A program made the translations under genes and the position numbers. Source: Bacteroidia bacterium (lineage in GTDB: Bacteria > Bacteroidota > Bacteroidia > J057 > JADKCL01). From it: a DNA stretch of 64,000 nucleotides. The DNA is taken from contig JACJYV010000002.1 in the NCBI GenBank assembly GCA_020635905.1, positions 992,001 through 1,056,000 on the forward strand. Reading direction: 5' to 3'. The notes beneath the pieces were generated by a model. That model saw only the letters and a program-made list of their open reading frames with translations, had not been told where the DNA came from and made no database searches. Below, piece after piece: positions 9,187 through 17,433 of the stretch; within the stretch, counting starts at the first letter, position 1; each line of letters begins with the position of its first letter.

Positions 9187-9217
9187 CAAATTTAGTAAAC
9201 GGAATTATTTCACCAAA
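9187..9217 (-). promoter_or_regulatory. Bacteroidota-type promoter of the papain-like gene
   Basis: On the minus strand this reads TTTG (9214-9217), 19 bases, then TAAATTTG (9187-9194), a perfect match to the Bacteroidota sigma-ABfr consensus TTTG-N19-TAnnTTTG. Transcription would begin near 9182, about 12 bases before the ATG at 9170. Confidence 0.65.
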
Positions 9218-9264
9218 TGTGTAAGCAGTGCAATTTCAGATTGAGGGAACCCTTCTAATCCCCG

Positions 9265-11379
9265 TCACTCAGGATGATACACCCGTTCCGCACTTTTCAG
9301 CACCTCCTCCTTATCCAGGGTCACTTTGCGCATCTTTTTCTGGGAATACATTTCCATCTGATCTGTGTAATGCGGGCTGTCGGGTTGGTTGGAGGCGCCA
9401 AAGGTGTTGAGTGACCAGATTTCGGGACCTTCGGGAGTGAAGCGCACCAGTTGCATGTAGGAGTCGCCGATCCAGATTTTGCGGGTGCCATTTTGGAATT
9501 TTTCAGTGTAAACGGCCCGCAGGATGTCGGGTCCGCCACCCAGGGGCAGGTTCACATCGCCGCGGACGATGCGCTGGACGTCGCCTGTGGTCAGGTCGAG
9601 GGTGCCGAAATGCTCCATCAGTTCGGTCTGGGAAAAGCGGATGGCTTCCAGCATTTTTTCCCGCCAGGCGGCCGCATCCTGCTGGTCCTTGGGACGAAAA
9701 TGTTCGTTGATGTAGTACAAAGCCGTTGCTACGACCGGAAAATCAGGATTTTCCATTTCTGTGCCGCGATCCCAGGCGTTGATGTGACGGATGGCCTCGG
9801 CCAGATCGGGCTGATCTTCGGGTTTGAAGCTGAATAAGCCATCCACCTTGAAACCCCGCAAATCCTTGAAATCCCTGGGAAAACGGGTGTCGTACTTGAT
9901 GTCCCAAAAATCCTGAAAACTGAGTTTATCCCGCCCTTCCATCAATTCATAAAAACGGGTGCTGCGGTTATTTTCCTCCGTATCGTAGGACATGTAGGGA
10001 TCAAAATCCTTTGGATCCAGGTTTTCGGCTTTGTCTGTGCCCATGAAGGCCGAGTTATTGGTATTAAAGACGTAGCCAGATTTGGGATTGAGGAATTGAA
10101 CCAGATCTTTGACCGGATAAAATTCATCCCACAACACTTCAGACGAATTCCCTTTTACCACCCCACCCCAGTTGTGACCGGCGGCCCGTTGGGGAATGAG
10201 GCCGTTGGCCAGGTAATAGACCGTGTCGTTTTTGTCGCCGTAAATGATGTTGTAGTGGGCCAGGGCCTGCATGTCGAGGGCCTTCCTGAATTCGGTAAAA
10301 TTGGTGGCCTTGCACATGTAATACCATTGCTGAGACGGGGTGATTTTCATGATCGAACCCATTCTGACCGCAAATACGCCGTTTTCGGCCACGTAGGTAG
10401 GTCCAAATTTGCTCCACCAGACCTTGCGCCAGACAGGAATGCGGGTTTTGTGCTTTTTGCCCAATCCCACCACCAGTTTTACCTTGTGCTGCTCCAGTTT
10501 GAGCCATTCCCCGTCAAATTTGTACATGTTTTTCTTTTTGGGATGCATTTCCAGGGCAAATACATCCACCCCGTCGTAGCCGCCCGAGGTGTGGGCCCAA
10601 CCCAGGTAGGGATTGGTGCCAATGTAGGGGGTATTTCCTCCGTGAAACATGGCTCCGTGGATGTTCATCCCCTCCTCGCTGCACACATGGGCTTCGTACC
10701 AGGACATGAGCCCCTCCACAGGCTGGTGGGCATTGAGGGCCAGAAATACGTTGCCGTCGTCCGTGATTTGGGAGTTCATGGCAAAGGCATTGGAGCCAAT
10801 TCCTTCGTGTTTTTTGGCGTTGGAATCAATTACGCCCAGACCCTCTTCAGTTGAGTTCCAGGGATTGGGCATGCGCCCGTCCACGATCCTTCTCAGGGTG
10901 CCGTCCACGCCCTGAATCAGGGCAAAAGCCAGCATGTGACCTACGCAGATGTCCTGGGGCGTAATGGGAAAGAGGGATTTGAGGGTGATGCGTTCGGGAT
11001 GGGCTTTGGCAAATGCATTGGCGCCTGCGGCGTAGGCTTCCAGTACTTTTTTGTATTCGGGAGTAATGTCGCTTTCGTAGCGCTGATTGACCCGGTCGCG
11101 CACTCCCATCCAGGCCACGGCAAAGTCCACCTTCACCCCGTCGATGCCAGTCATGGCACCCAGTTTGCCTTTGGTGGCCGCCAGAAACCACTGAGGGAGT
11201 TCTGACTCATCCTCCAAAGTAGCCCAGGCCAGCCCGTAGGCCACTTCTGCATCCGTTTTGGCGAAAATATGGGGCACTCCAAAGCTGTCGCGGGCAATGG
11301 TGATCTGTGCGGGATCGATGGTTTGGGCTTGCAGGAAGGTGAATGAGAGGCCAAGCCAAAGGAGAATCAGGTAGCGCAT
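9265..11379 (-). CDS. Penicillin acylase family (Ntn) amidohydrolase
   Basis: 704 residues with signal peptide LILLWLGLSFTFLQAQ. The N-terminal alpha-chain region has ITIARDSFGVPHIFAKTDAE, typical of the penicillin G acylase/acyl-homoserine-lactone acylase/7-ACA acylase family. The autoprocessing site is seen as GIGSNAFAM, where Ser196 would become the N-terminal catalytic nucleophile of the beta chain. NTPYIGTNPYLGWAHTSGGYDGVDVFAL is the conserved beta-chain region. Length fits the family. The protein would mature in the periplasm and cleave amide bonds of acylated substrates; acyl-homoserine lactones, N-acyl amino acids or beta-lactams are all possible. Transcribed alone. Confidence 0.88.
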   Translation of the reverse strand: MRYLILLWLGLSFTFLQAQTIDPAQITIARDSFGVPHIFAKTDAEVAYGLAWATLEDESELPQWFLAATKGKLGAMTGIDGVKVDFAVAWMGVRDRVNQRYESDITPEYKKVLEAYAAGANAFAKAHPERITLKSLFPITPQDICVGHMLAFALIQGVDGTLRRIVDGRMPNPWNSTEEGLGVIDSNAKKHEGIGSNAFAMNSQITDDGNVFLALNAHQPVEGLMSWYEAHVCSEEGMNIHGAMFHGGNTPYIGTNPYLGWAHTSGGYDGVDVFALEMHPKKKNMYKFDGEWLKLEQHKVKLVVGLGKKHKTRIPVWRKVWWSKFGPTYVAENGVFAVRMGSIMKITPSQQWYYMCKATNFTEFRKALDMQALAHYNIIYGDKNDTVYYLANGLIPQRAAGHNWGGVVKGNSSEVLWDEFYPVKDLVQFLNPKSGYVFNTNNSAFMGTDKAENLDPKDFDPYMSYDTEENNRSTRFYELMEGRDKLSFQDFWDIKYDTRFPRDFKDLRGFKVDGLFSFKPEDQPDLAEAIRHINAWDRGTEMENPDFPVVATALYYINEHFRPKDQQDAAAWREKMLEAIRFSQTELMEHFGTLDLTTGDVQRIVRGDVNLPLGGGPDILRAVYTEKFQNGTRKIWIGDSYMQLVRFTPEGPEIWSLNTFGASNQPDSPHYTDQMEMYSQKKMRKVTLDKEEVLKSAERVYHPE

Positions 11380-11514
11380 GAAGAAGAATTGAATGAGTTG
11401 AACCGAAGGTTCAAGTTAAAGAAATCCGGGGAAACGGGCGAAAAGAGGCGGGGCGATATGCCTGATATAATTGGGTTGGACCACAAATGTCGGCGGGAAG
11501 CGATAATTCCAGCT

Positions 11515-11823
11515 TTAAAAATCGATGTTGAGATCGATTTTCAGGCGGGTGGGGGCTTGCATGAGTTGGAGAAACTGGTCCTTGCAACCCAGCAGGGTTT
11601 TGGTTTCGCGGGCCGCCAGGGTGGGGTTGCGTCGCCCGAGGGCCTGGTGCAGATTGACGTGGGCATTGGCCACAGTGGTTTCCAGCTTTTGCAGTTGCGG
11701 CAAAAGGCGGGCATCGTGGCCAGCCACCGCGATGGCCTTGCGGATTTCCGTTCCGAGCCGCGAGGCGAGGTGATCGACCTCTTCCACACTCATATAAAAC
11801 CGCTGTTTGGGCTGCCGCTTCAT
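11515..11823 (-). CDS. 102-aa helical hypothetical protein
   Basis: No family recognised. The predicted product is rich in Leu, Ala, Arg and Gln and largely helical (LLPQLQKLETTVANAHVNL), with no signal peptide or membrane segment. An overlapping plus-strand frame (11389-11880) exists, but its product is low-complexity in the way of an antisense shadow; the minus-strand product looks more like a folded protein. It lies 135 bases upstream of the acylase gene on the same strand, so it could be its leader gene. Moderate confidence that it is translated. Confidence 0.5.
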   Translation of the reverse strand: MKRQPKQRFYMSVEEVDHLASRLGTEIRKAIAVAGHDARLLPQLQKLETTVANAHVNLHQALGRRNPTLAARETKTLLGCKDQFLQLMQAPTRLKIDLNIDF

Positions 11824-11988
11824 GGGTATAAGTTAAGAAGTTCTGAGTTAAAAAGCTTCAAGCTTCAAGCTGCGAGTTGAATGTTCAGGTTAGCACCTGG
11901 AGAACTTATAACTTAGAACTAACAACTAACACCCCCCATTTCCATTTCCCTGAAATTTGCCTTAATTTGAGGCCCAAATCCTTCAGCA

Positions 11989-12384
11989 ATGAAAAAAATA
12001 TCTCTGATTTTATTCCTTTTGACAGCTTTTTCCGTGACTGGTCTTTCTGCCCAAAGTCTCAACTTCAGCCGGGTGGTGAATATTGCGGGTGATTGCACGG
12101 GAGGTACCCGGGTTGATACTGTTCCCGCCGGCAAGATCTGGAAAATTGAAGGTGTAAGAACGGAAGATGTCTATACCTATTTCTCCGCCAATGGCTCCAT
12201 TTTTACTTTTCAGAATTATTCGACTGATTCTTATATGATTATGCCCCCCGGAGCAACGGGAGGAAATGCGATATTTAACCCAGTCTGGCTGAATTCCAAT
12301 GCGATGATCAAAAACGAGTGCACTACGGCTCTCAGTTCAGATTATTATTTTTATTCCATCCTGGAATTTGAGGTGGTGCCGTAG
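11989..12384 (+). CDS. Small secreted hypothetical protein
   Basis: 131 residues with signal peptide MKKISLILFLLTAFSVTGLSAQ. The mature part is beta-rich, has cysteines in GDCTGGT and NECTT, and Gly/Asn-rich turns (PPGATGGNAIF). TVPAGKIWKIEGV resembles the start of small secreted Bacteroidota proteins that measure or display solvent-exposed beta-sandwiches, but I recognise no named family. No C-terminal sorting domain. Flanked by 165 bases of low-complexity DNA upstream and a convergent minus-strand gene downstream. Confidence 0.7.
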   Translation: MKKISLILFLLTAFSVTGLSAQSLNFSRVVNIAGDCTGGTRVDTVPAGKIWKIEGVRTEDVYTYFSANGSIFTFQNYSTDSYMIMPPGATGGNAIFNPVWLNSNAMIKNECTTALSSDYYFYSILEFEVVP

Positions 12385-12475
12385 GGGATTGGGATTCAAG
12401 GAAGCTGCCAACCTGTTTAAGGTCACGTTAATCATAGGGTTTTAACACCAACAAATTGCGGCTTCTGGCTCTGCT

Positions 12476-12934
12476 CTACCCCTCCACAATCTCTTTGAGC
12501 TTTTGCAAAGCTTTGGGCCAGGTCGAGTCAAAATACTCCTGAAAGTCCTCGGTAATGTCCGTTTCCACGCTTACAGTAGTCTTTCCCTGGTTTTCCTGAA
12601 AAGAATAATTTTCAAGACCCCCAGCCCATTTCTCCACCTCAGGACCTTCTGTAATTTCGTTTTCCCCATTCAAAATTCCGTAATGGCGAATGGAAACAAA
12701 CCCACCCGGGATGTTTTCGGCAATTTCTGAAATCATACCACCCCTTTTGCCATTTTCATCTGTGCCCACAAAATACATTTTGGCGCCCTTCTCCCAACTT
12801 CCCTCATAGGTCGAAGTAGGATTGAATTCTGCGGTCCATTGCTCGTAGGTGGAAATATTGCCAAGACCCAGCATGGTTTTGTACACCTGCATCGCGGGGG
12901 CGTTGATCTCAATTTTGTAGTGGATTTTTTTCAT
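12476..12934 (-). CDS. SRPBCC (START/AHSA1-like) domain protein
   Basis: 152 residues forming one helix-grip domain. It starts KKIHYKIEINAPAMQVYKTM, the hallmark first strand of SRPBCC proteins, has the central EQWTAEFNPTSTYEGSWEKG strand region, and ends with a long C-terminal helix (YFDSTWPKALQKLKEIVE) that closes the hydrophobic pocket. No signal peptide, so cytoplasmic. The family binds or converts small hydrophobic ligands; the ligand is unknown. The next upstream minus-strand gene is a 4-TM protein 58 bases away; co-transcription is possible. Confidence 0.85.
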   Translation of the reverse strand: MKKIHYKIEINAPAMQVYKTMLGLGNISTYEQWTAEFNPTSTYEGSWEKGAKMYFVGTDENGKRGGMISEIAENIPGGFVSIRHYGILNGENEITEGPEVEKWAGGLENYSFQENQGKTTVSVETDITEDFQEYFDSTWPKALQKLKEIVEG

Positions 12935-12992
12935 GATTGGGGATTATTTAAGAGAATATTAAGGATGGTCAATTTTCTGATTTGGTTCCAAT

Positions 12993-13403
12993 TTACCTTC
13001 CAGATTGACTTCTTGCAACTCTCAGTTCAAAGATTGCGAGCGCCCCCACAATCAAACTTTCACCCAAAATGTAAATCCAACCCAAAATCGTGACCTGCTC
13101 CCTGTGAAAAATCATCAATCCTATTGACAAACAGCAATACTGCAGATGGGCAAAGGCGATCATCCTGAGAAATTTTCCGAAATTTTCTTTTAATTTCAGG
13201 TAGCAGTAGAAATCAAATATTGCGAACAGGCAGGGCAGGGAAGCCAGGAAATACAGGGTGGGTTGGGGAATGCCAAAAACACTTTCCAACCTGACCAAAA
13301 CGATTCCCAGCAAAACAGCAGATAAAAGAGCCCCCAATCCGTCGATTAGGAAGAGCTTTTTGGGATGGGAGTTTCCCCATGCAAGGATCCGGGTGATGTT
13401 CAT
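12993..13403 (-). CDS. Four-helix integral membrane hypothetical protein
   Basis: 136 residues with four hydrophobic segments: about 20-41 (IDGLGALLSAVLLGIVLVRL), 47-66 (PTLYFLASLPCLFAIFDFYC), 80-99 (IAFAHLQYCCLSIGLMIF) and 106-126 (TILGWIYILGESLIVGALAI). The end is basic (ELRVARSQSGR), suggesting a cytoplasmic C-terminus. Similar four-TM proteins of unknown function are common in Bacteroidota; I do not recognise a characterised homologue. Lies between the SRPBCC gene and a secreted protein on the same strand. Confidence 0.75.
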   Translation of the reverse strand: MNITRILAWGNSHPKKLFLIDGLGALLSAVLLGIVLVRLESVFGIPQPTLYFLASLPCLFAIFDFYCYLKLKENFGKFLRMIAFAHLQYCCLSIGLMIFHREQVTILGWIYILGESLIVGALAIFELRVARSQSGR

Positions 13404-13442
13404 TTATGCAGATTAGCTCTGAATTCTCTCCATCTTTACCCC

Positions 13443-14600
13443 TCACTCAATCTTCACCCGCCGTTTTTCCCCTTCGTCATCGGGGTTGGTCCAGTGATTA
13501 TATTCAATTGTATTTTCGTCAATGAAAATGGGTCCATCCAGGTACCAGGCGGCAGCCGCCATGCGGAAGGTGGGCAAATCCAGCTTTTGCTTGTGCTCCA
13601 CTTTTGCCCCGTCGAGGGTCAGGACAAAGAGGCGGGTGCCTTCGGGATAATTGCTGTTCAGGGCAAAAAAAGCCATTTTTCGTCCCGAAGGCGAGAAATC
13701 AAAGCTTGAAACGGCCTCCGTGTCATCAAAAAGGGTCGCCAGGGTGGTGATGGCCTTTTCGCGGCAGTCCCAGCGCCCGATCCCCTGAGGATAGGCGAAG
13801 TAAATCACTTGCTGGTCCTGGCTCAGGACCAGTTCTGAGGCATAGTTGATTTGCTCCTCGCCCTCGCCTGCGAGGTCGAGCGGGTTTCCCTGCGGATCCA
13901 GCAACTGGTAGCTGGTGCCGCCCGAGGCCATCAGGTATTCCAGTTCCATCAGCCTGAAACGGGGCTGGATGGCCAGCATCCGTTTGGTATAGGTCACCTC
14001 GCCATGCTGCATGTATTCATCCCACTCGCCCGAAATGAAATTTTTAAAGTAAAGCGGGAATTCATCGACCGCGGGATCAATGTTTTTTTCCGGGATCAGA
14101 TTGTCCAAAAAGGGATTGGAACCACGAATAGCCAGCTTTTTGCCCTGGGTGTGGAGCATCAGTTTGATCGCCTCTGCTGCCTGATTCAGGCCCGGGAAAT
14201 GGTAGATAAAACTCGTTTCCATCAGGCCGTCTCCGTCCAGATCAAGCACCTGCAGGCTGTTATTCACCATAACCACCTGGTTGCCTGGCGCGGAAAAATC
14301 CTTGATTTCCCACACCTGGTTCAGACTCCCGCCTGCTTCCTTGTACTGGCATACATACAGGTCGTTTTTGCCCTCGGCTTCATGATCGATCCCAGACACC
14401 ACCAGCCAGGCTTTGCCGCCTTTCTCCTCCCAACTGACCGCCGCCTGAAAATCGCCTTTAAAAATGAGGTCTTTGGGTAAACTGGCCTTGTTTTCCTGGG
14501 TCACCCAGGGCGCATCTGTCAGGTTGAGGGTATTGAATTGTCCCCAGCTCTGAGCATTGAGACCAAGCAGCAAACAAAATAGTAGGAGGAGTTTTTTCAT
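13443..14600 (-). CDS. Secreted beta-propeller-like hypothetical protein
   Basis: 385 residues with signal peptide LLLLFCLLLGLNAQSWGQ. The first half contains LQVLDLDGDGLMETSFIY, a calcium-loop-like DxDxDG segment found in exported Bacteroidota proteins (possibly the M949_RS01915-type family). The second half looks like PD40/TolB-like propeller blades: AVSSFDFSPSGRKMAFFAL and QVIYFAYPQGIG. No sorting domain or lipobox, so likely periplasmic. Function unknown. Its end lies 39 bases upstream of the four-TM gene start, so these may form a transcription unit. Confidence 0.75.
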   Translation of the reverse strand: MKKLLLLFCLLLGLNAQSWGQFNTLNLTDAPWVTQENKASLPKDLIFKGDFQAAVSWEEKGGKAWLVVSGIDHEAEGKNDLYVCQYKEAGGSLNQVWEIKDFSAPGNQVVMVNNSLQVLDLDGDGLMETSFIYHFPGLNQAAEAIKLMLHTQGKKLAIRGSNPFLDNLIPEKNIDPAVDEFPLYFKNFISGEWDEYMQHGEVTYTKRMLAIQPRFRLMELEYLMASGGTSYQLLDPQGNPLDLAGEGEEQINYASELVLSQDQQVIYFAYPQGIGRWDCREKAITTLATLFDDTEAVSSFDFSPSGRKMAFFALNSNYPEGTRLFVLTLDGAKVEHKQKLDLPTFRMAAAAWYLDGPIFIDENTIEYNHWTNPDDEGEKRRVKIE

Positions 14601-14616
14601 AGTTAAACAGTCAAAA

Positions 14617-14644
14617 CGGTTTACGGTTTGCAGTTTACAGTTTT
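14617..14644 (+). repeat. Telomere-like 7-bp tandem repeat, four units
   Basis: Four heptamers in a row: CGGTTTA, CGGTTTG, CAGTTTA, CAGTTTT. The same array occurs in inverse orientation at 27007-27034. It lies at the start of the 330-base gap 14601-14930, which otherwise holds low-complexity AT-rich DNA and a promoter at 14885; I see no gene in the gap. Confidence 0.7.
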
Positions 14645-14884
14645 AATTTTGGTAATTAAAGGTCCCAATTCCTTTCTGAATTTATAAGCCAAACTCAAAA
14701 AACCTCTGTGTCCTCTTTGTGGCCTTGGTGAACTTTGTGTTAATACCTTTTATCCTCAAAAAGCGAACCCTTTGGTCCCGTCCAGCAATAAGGTGATTCT
14801 ACCTCGAATAATCCACAATATTTGGTAGAATAAAACTCCCATTTCATTGAAAAGATTCCCCGAAATCCAATTCCCATTTGTTCT

Positions 14885-14914
14885 TTTGGCAGACCAATAA
14901 AAGCAATAATTTTA
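14885..14914 (+). promoter_or_regulatory. Putative promoter of the TonB-dependent receptor gene
   Basis: TTTG (14885-14888), 18 bases, then TAATTTTA (14907-14914), one mismatch from TAnnTTTG. Transcription would begin near 14920, about ten bases before the ATG at 14931. Confidence 0.45.
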
Positions 14915-14930
14915 CCTCACAAATGACCCC

Positions 14931-17297
14931 ATGAAAAAAGCCATTTTACACCTTTTTTACCTGCTGCTGGCTTTGCCCCTTTTGGCCCAGGACTTTACCC
15001 AGACCATTCGGGGGTCGGTCATTGATACAGATTCCAAATCTCCCCTGGTGGCTGCCACGGTGGTCATCATTGACGCTGAAAAAATCATTGGTGGCGCCTA
15101 TACAGACGAGGAAGGGCGATTTTCAATCGCCAAAGTACCCATCGGGCGCTATACCATCCGGGTGACTTACCTGGGTTACGAGGAACTTTCTATGCGCAAT
15201 ATCCTGGTTTCCTCGGGCAAGGAAGTGGTGCTCAATCTGGAATTGCAGGAAAAAATCATTCTGGGTGACACGGTGCAAATTGTGGCCGCCAAGCGCACGG
15301 AGGCCCAGAATGAAATGGCCACGGTTTCCACCCGGCCTTTTACCATTGAAGAAACCCGCCGCTATGCGGGGTCTCTCAACGACCCGGCCCGCATGGCCCG
15401 TAACTTCGCCGGGGTCAATGGCGCCAACGACTCCCGCAACGACATCATCATCCGCGGGAACTCGCCCATGGGCGTACTCTGGCGCCTGGAGGGGATCGAC
15501 ATTCCCAATCCCAACCACTTTTCCACTTTTGGCACCACGGGCGGCCCCATTGGCATGCTCAATAATAATACCCTGGCCAATTCAGACTTTCTGACGGGTG
15601 CCTTTCCAGCCGAGTATGGCAACGCCCTGGCGGGCGTTTTCGACCTGAAAATGCGCAAAGGCAACGACCAGGAACACGAATTTCTCGGTCAGTTGGGTAT
15701 GAACGGGATCGAATTGCTGGCCGAAGGCCCATTTTCGAAGAAAAGCAAAGCCAGCTACCTCTTCAGCTACCGTTATAATAACCTGGCCCTGTTCAAATTT
15801 CTGAAAATCAATTTTGGCTCCTCGGCCATTCCCGAATTTCAGGACGCCTCTTTCAAGATCAACGTACCTACTCAAAAAGCGGGAACCTTCTCTGTCTTTG
15901 GGGTGGGCGGCCTCAGCGACGCCAAAGTGCTCGACAGTGAGCGCGACACCTCTGATTTTTACGGCCCCGCAGGTACAGATGCCTCGCTTGCTTCGGGTAT
16001 GTTTGCCACGGGCATTTCCCACCTGCTTCTGCTCGACGACAAATCATTCCTTCGAACCACCCTGGCCTGGTCGGGCACCAAGATGTCGGCTGAGGTGGAT
16101 ACCGTGGACAAGATCACCCACCAACCCGGCGGATTTTACAATAATTATTCCGACCAGAACAAGCTCACCCTCAGCCTTACCTACAACCGCAAATTCAATG
16201 CAAGGCATACGGTCAAAGCGGGGGTTTTTGCCGAGCAAATGGCCTTCAACCTGCTCGACAGCGTGTACCTGCAGGCCCTGGGGCGCTGGGTCATGCCCAC
16301 GGATTTCAAAGGTACCACCCAGCTGATTCAGCCTTATGTGCAGTGGAAATACCGCATCACGGAATCACTGGTGCTCAATGCAGGCCTTCACTACCAGTTT
16401 CTGGCTTTCAATTCCTCCCAGTCTCTCGAACCCCGGGTCGGGTTGCGCTGGAGCCTGCCCCACAATCAGGCGCTGGCCGTGGCTTGTGGCAAGCACAGCA
16501 TGACCCAGCCTATCTTTGTGTATTACCACCAGCGCGAAGATGCCAACGGGAATCTCATCAATTCCAACCACGATCTGGGTTTTACCAAAAGCCAGCACTT
16601 TGTGCTCGCTTACGACAATTCCCTGGCAAAAAACCTGCGCCTGCGGGTCGAAACCTATTACCAGATTTTGCACGGGGCGCCGGTCGAGGGCAAAGTGAAC
16701 AACAGCTTTTCCCTCCTGAATCAGGGGGCGGATTTCTGGTTTGTGGTGCGCGACAGCCTGGTCAATACAGGTCTCGGGCGCAATTATGGTCTGGAATTTA
16801 CCCTGGAAAAATTTCTCAGCCGCAACTATTACTTCCTGATTACGGCCTCTCTGTACGATTCGCGTTACCAGGGCAGCGACGGAGTCTGGCGCAATACGGC
16901 CTTCAACGGCAGGTTTGCAGGGAATATCCTCGGCGGCGCCGACTTCAACCTTAACCAGCGCAAAACCCTGGTTTTGAGTCTCAATGCCAAGGCCACTCTG
17001 GCGGGAGGAAAATTATATACGCCCATTGACCAGGCCGCTTCCCAACTGGCAGGCAACGCCGTTTTTCTCGACGATCAGGCCTACAGCAAACAGTTCAAAC
17101 CCTATTTCCGTTCTGATTTCCGGGTGGCTCTTATGGTCAACAGCAAGAAAGTATCTCAGTCTTTTGCGATTGACATTTCCAACATTTTCAACACCCAAAA
17201 CCCCATGTTCCAGATCTACGATCCCGACGCCAACGAGCTGCGGGTTGTGAATCAGTTGGGAATTCTTCCTGTGGCGCAGTACAGGATTGAGTTTTGA
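14931..17297 (+). CDS. TonB-dependent receptor with CarboxypepD_reg-like domain
   Basis: 788 residues with signal peptide LHLFYLLLALPLLAQ. Residues about 25-110 are the carboxypeptidase-regulatory-like beta-sandwich typical of Bacteroidota receptors (IRGSVIDTDSKSPLVAATV, YTDEEGRFSIAKVPIGRYTI). The plug follows: IEETRRYAGSLNDPARMARN, then RNDIIIRGNSPMGVLWRLEG and the FPAEYGNALAGVFDLKMRKG segment. The remaining 500 residues are alternating amphipathic strands of the outer-membrane barrel, ending in VAQYRIEF with the terminal Phe expected for BAM recognition. No SusD partner is adjacent, so glycan import of the SusCD type is unlikely; the substrate is unknown. Confidence 0.92.
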   Translation: MKKAILHLFYLLLALPLLAQDFTQTIRGSVIDTDSKSPLVAATVVIIDAEKIIGGAYTDEEGRFSIAKVPIGRYTIRVTYLGYEELSMRNILVSSGKEVVLNLELQEKIILGDTVQIVAAKRTEAQNEMATVSTRPFTIEETRRYAGSLNDPARMARNFAGVNGANDSRNDIIIRGNSPMGVLWRLEGIDIPNPNHFSTFGTTGGPIGMLNNNTLANSDFLTGAFPAEYGNALAGVFDLKMRKGNDQEHEFLGQLGMNGIELLAEGPFSKKSKASYLFSYRYNNLALFKFLKINFGSSAIPEFQDASFKINVPTQKAGTFSVFGVGGLSDAKVLDSERDTSDFYGPAGTDASLASGMFATGISHLLLLDDKSFLRTTLAWSGTKMSAEVDTVDKITHQPGGFYNNYSDQNKLTLSLTYNRKFNARHTVKAGVFAEQMAFNLLDSVYLQALGRWVMPTDFKGTTQLIQPYVQWKYRITESLVLNAGLHYQFLAFNSSQSLEPRVGLRWSLPHNQALAVACGKHSMTQPIFVYYHQREDANGNLINSNHDLGFTKSQHFVLAYDNSLAKNLRLRVETYYQILHGAPVEGKVNNSFSLLNQGADFWFVVRDSLVNTGLGRNYGLEFTLEKFLSRNYYFLITASLYDSRYQGSDGVWRNTAFNGRFAGNILGGADFNLNQRKTLVLSLNAKATLAGGKLYTPIDQAASQLAGNAVFLDDQAYSKQFKPYFRSDFRVALMVNSKKVSQSFAIDISNIFNTQNPMFQIYDPDANELRVVNQLGILPVAQYRIEF

Positions 17298-17433
17298 TTT
17301 TTTGAAATTTTGGATAGGGAGATTTTAGATTTTAGAGATTGGGGGATAATTGATCCAATGTCGTGTGGTGGCTTAAAGCACAAAGCTTTTTTCAGAAATT
17401 TTTTTTAACTTAATTCTGCAAGCACAAACTAAA

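Noticed and set aside
11389..11880. 164-codon plus-strand open frame
   Set aside because: It overlaps the more protein-like 102-aa minus-strand frame and its own start region is unusual; residue composition looks like a shadow of the opposite strand.
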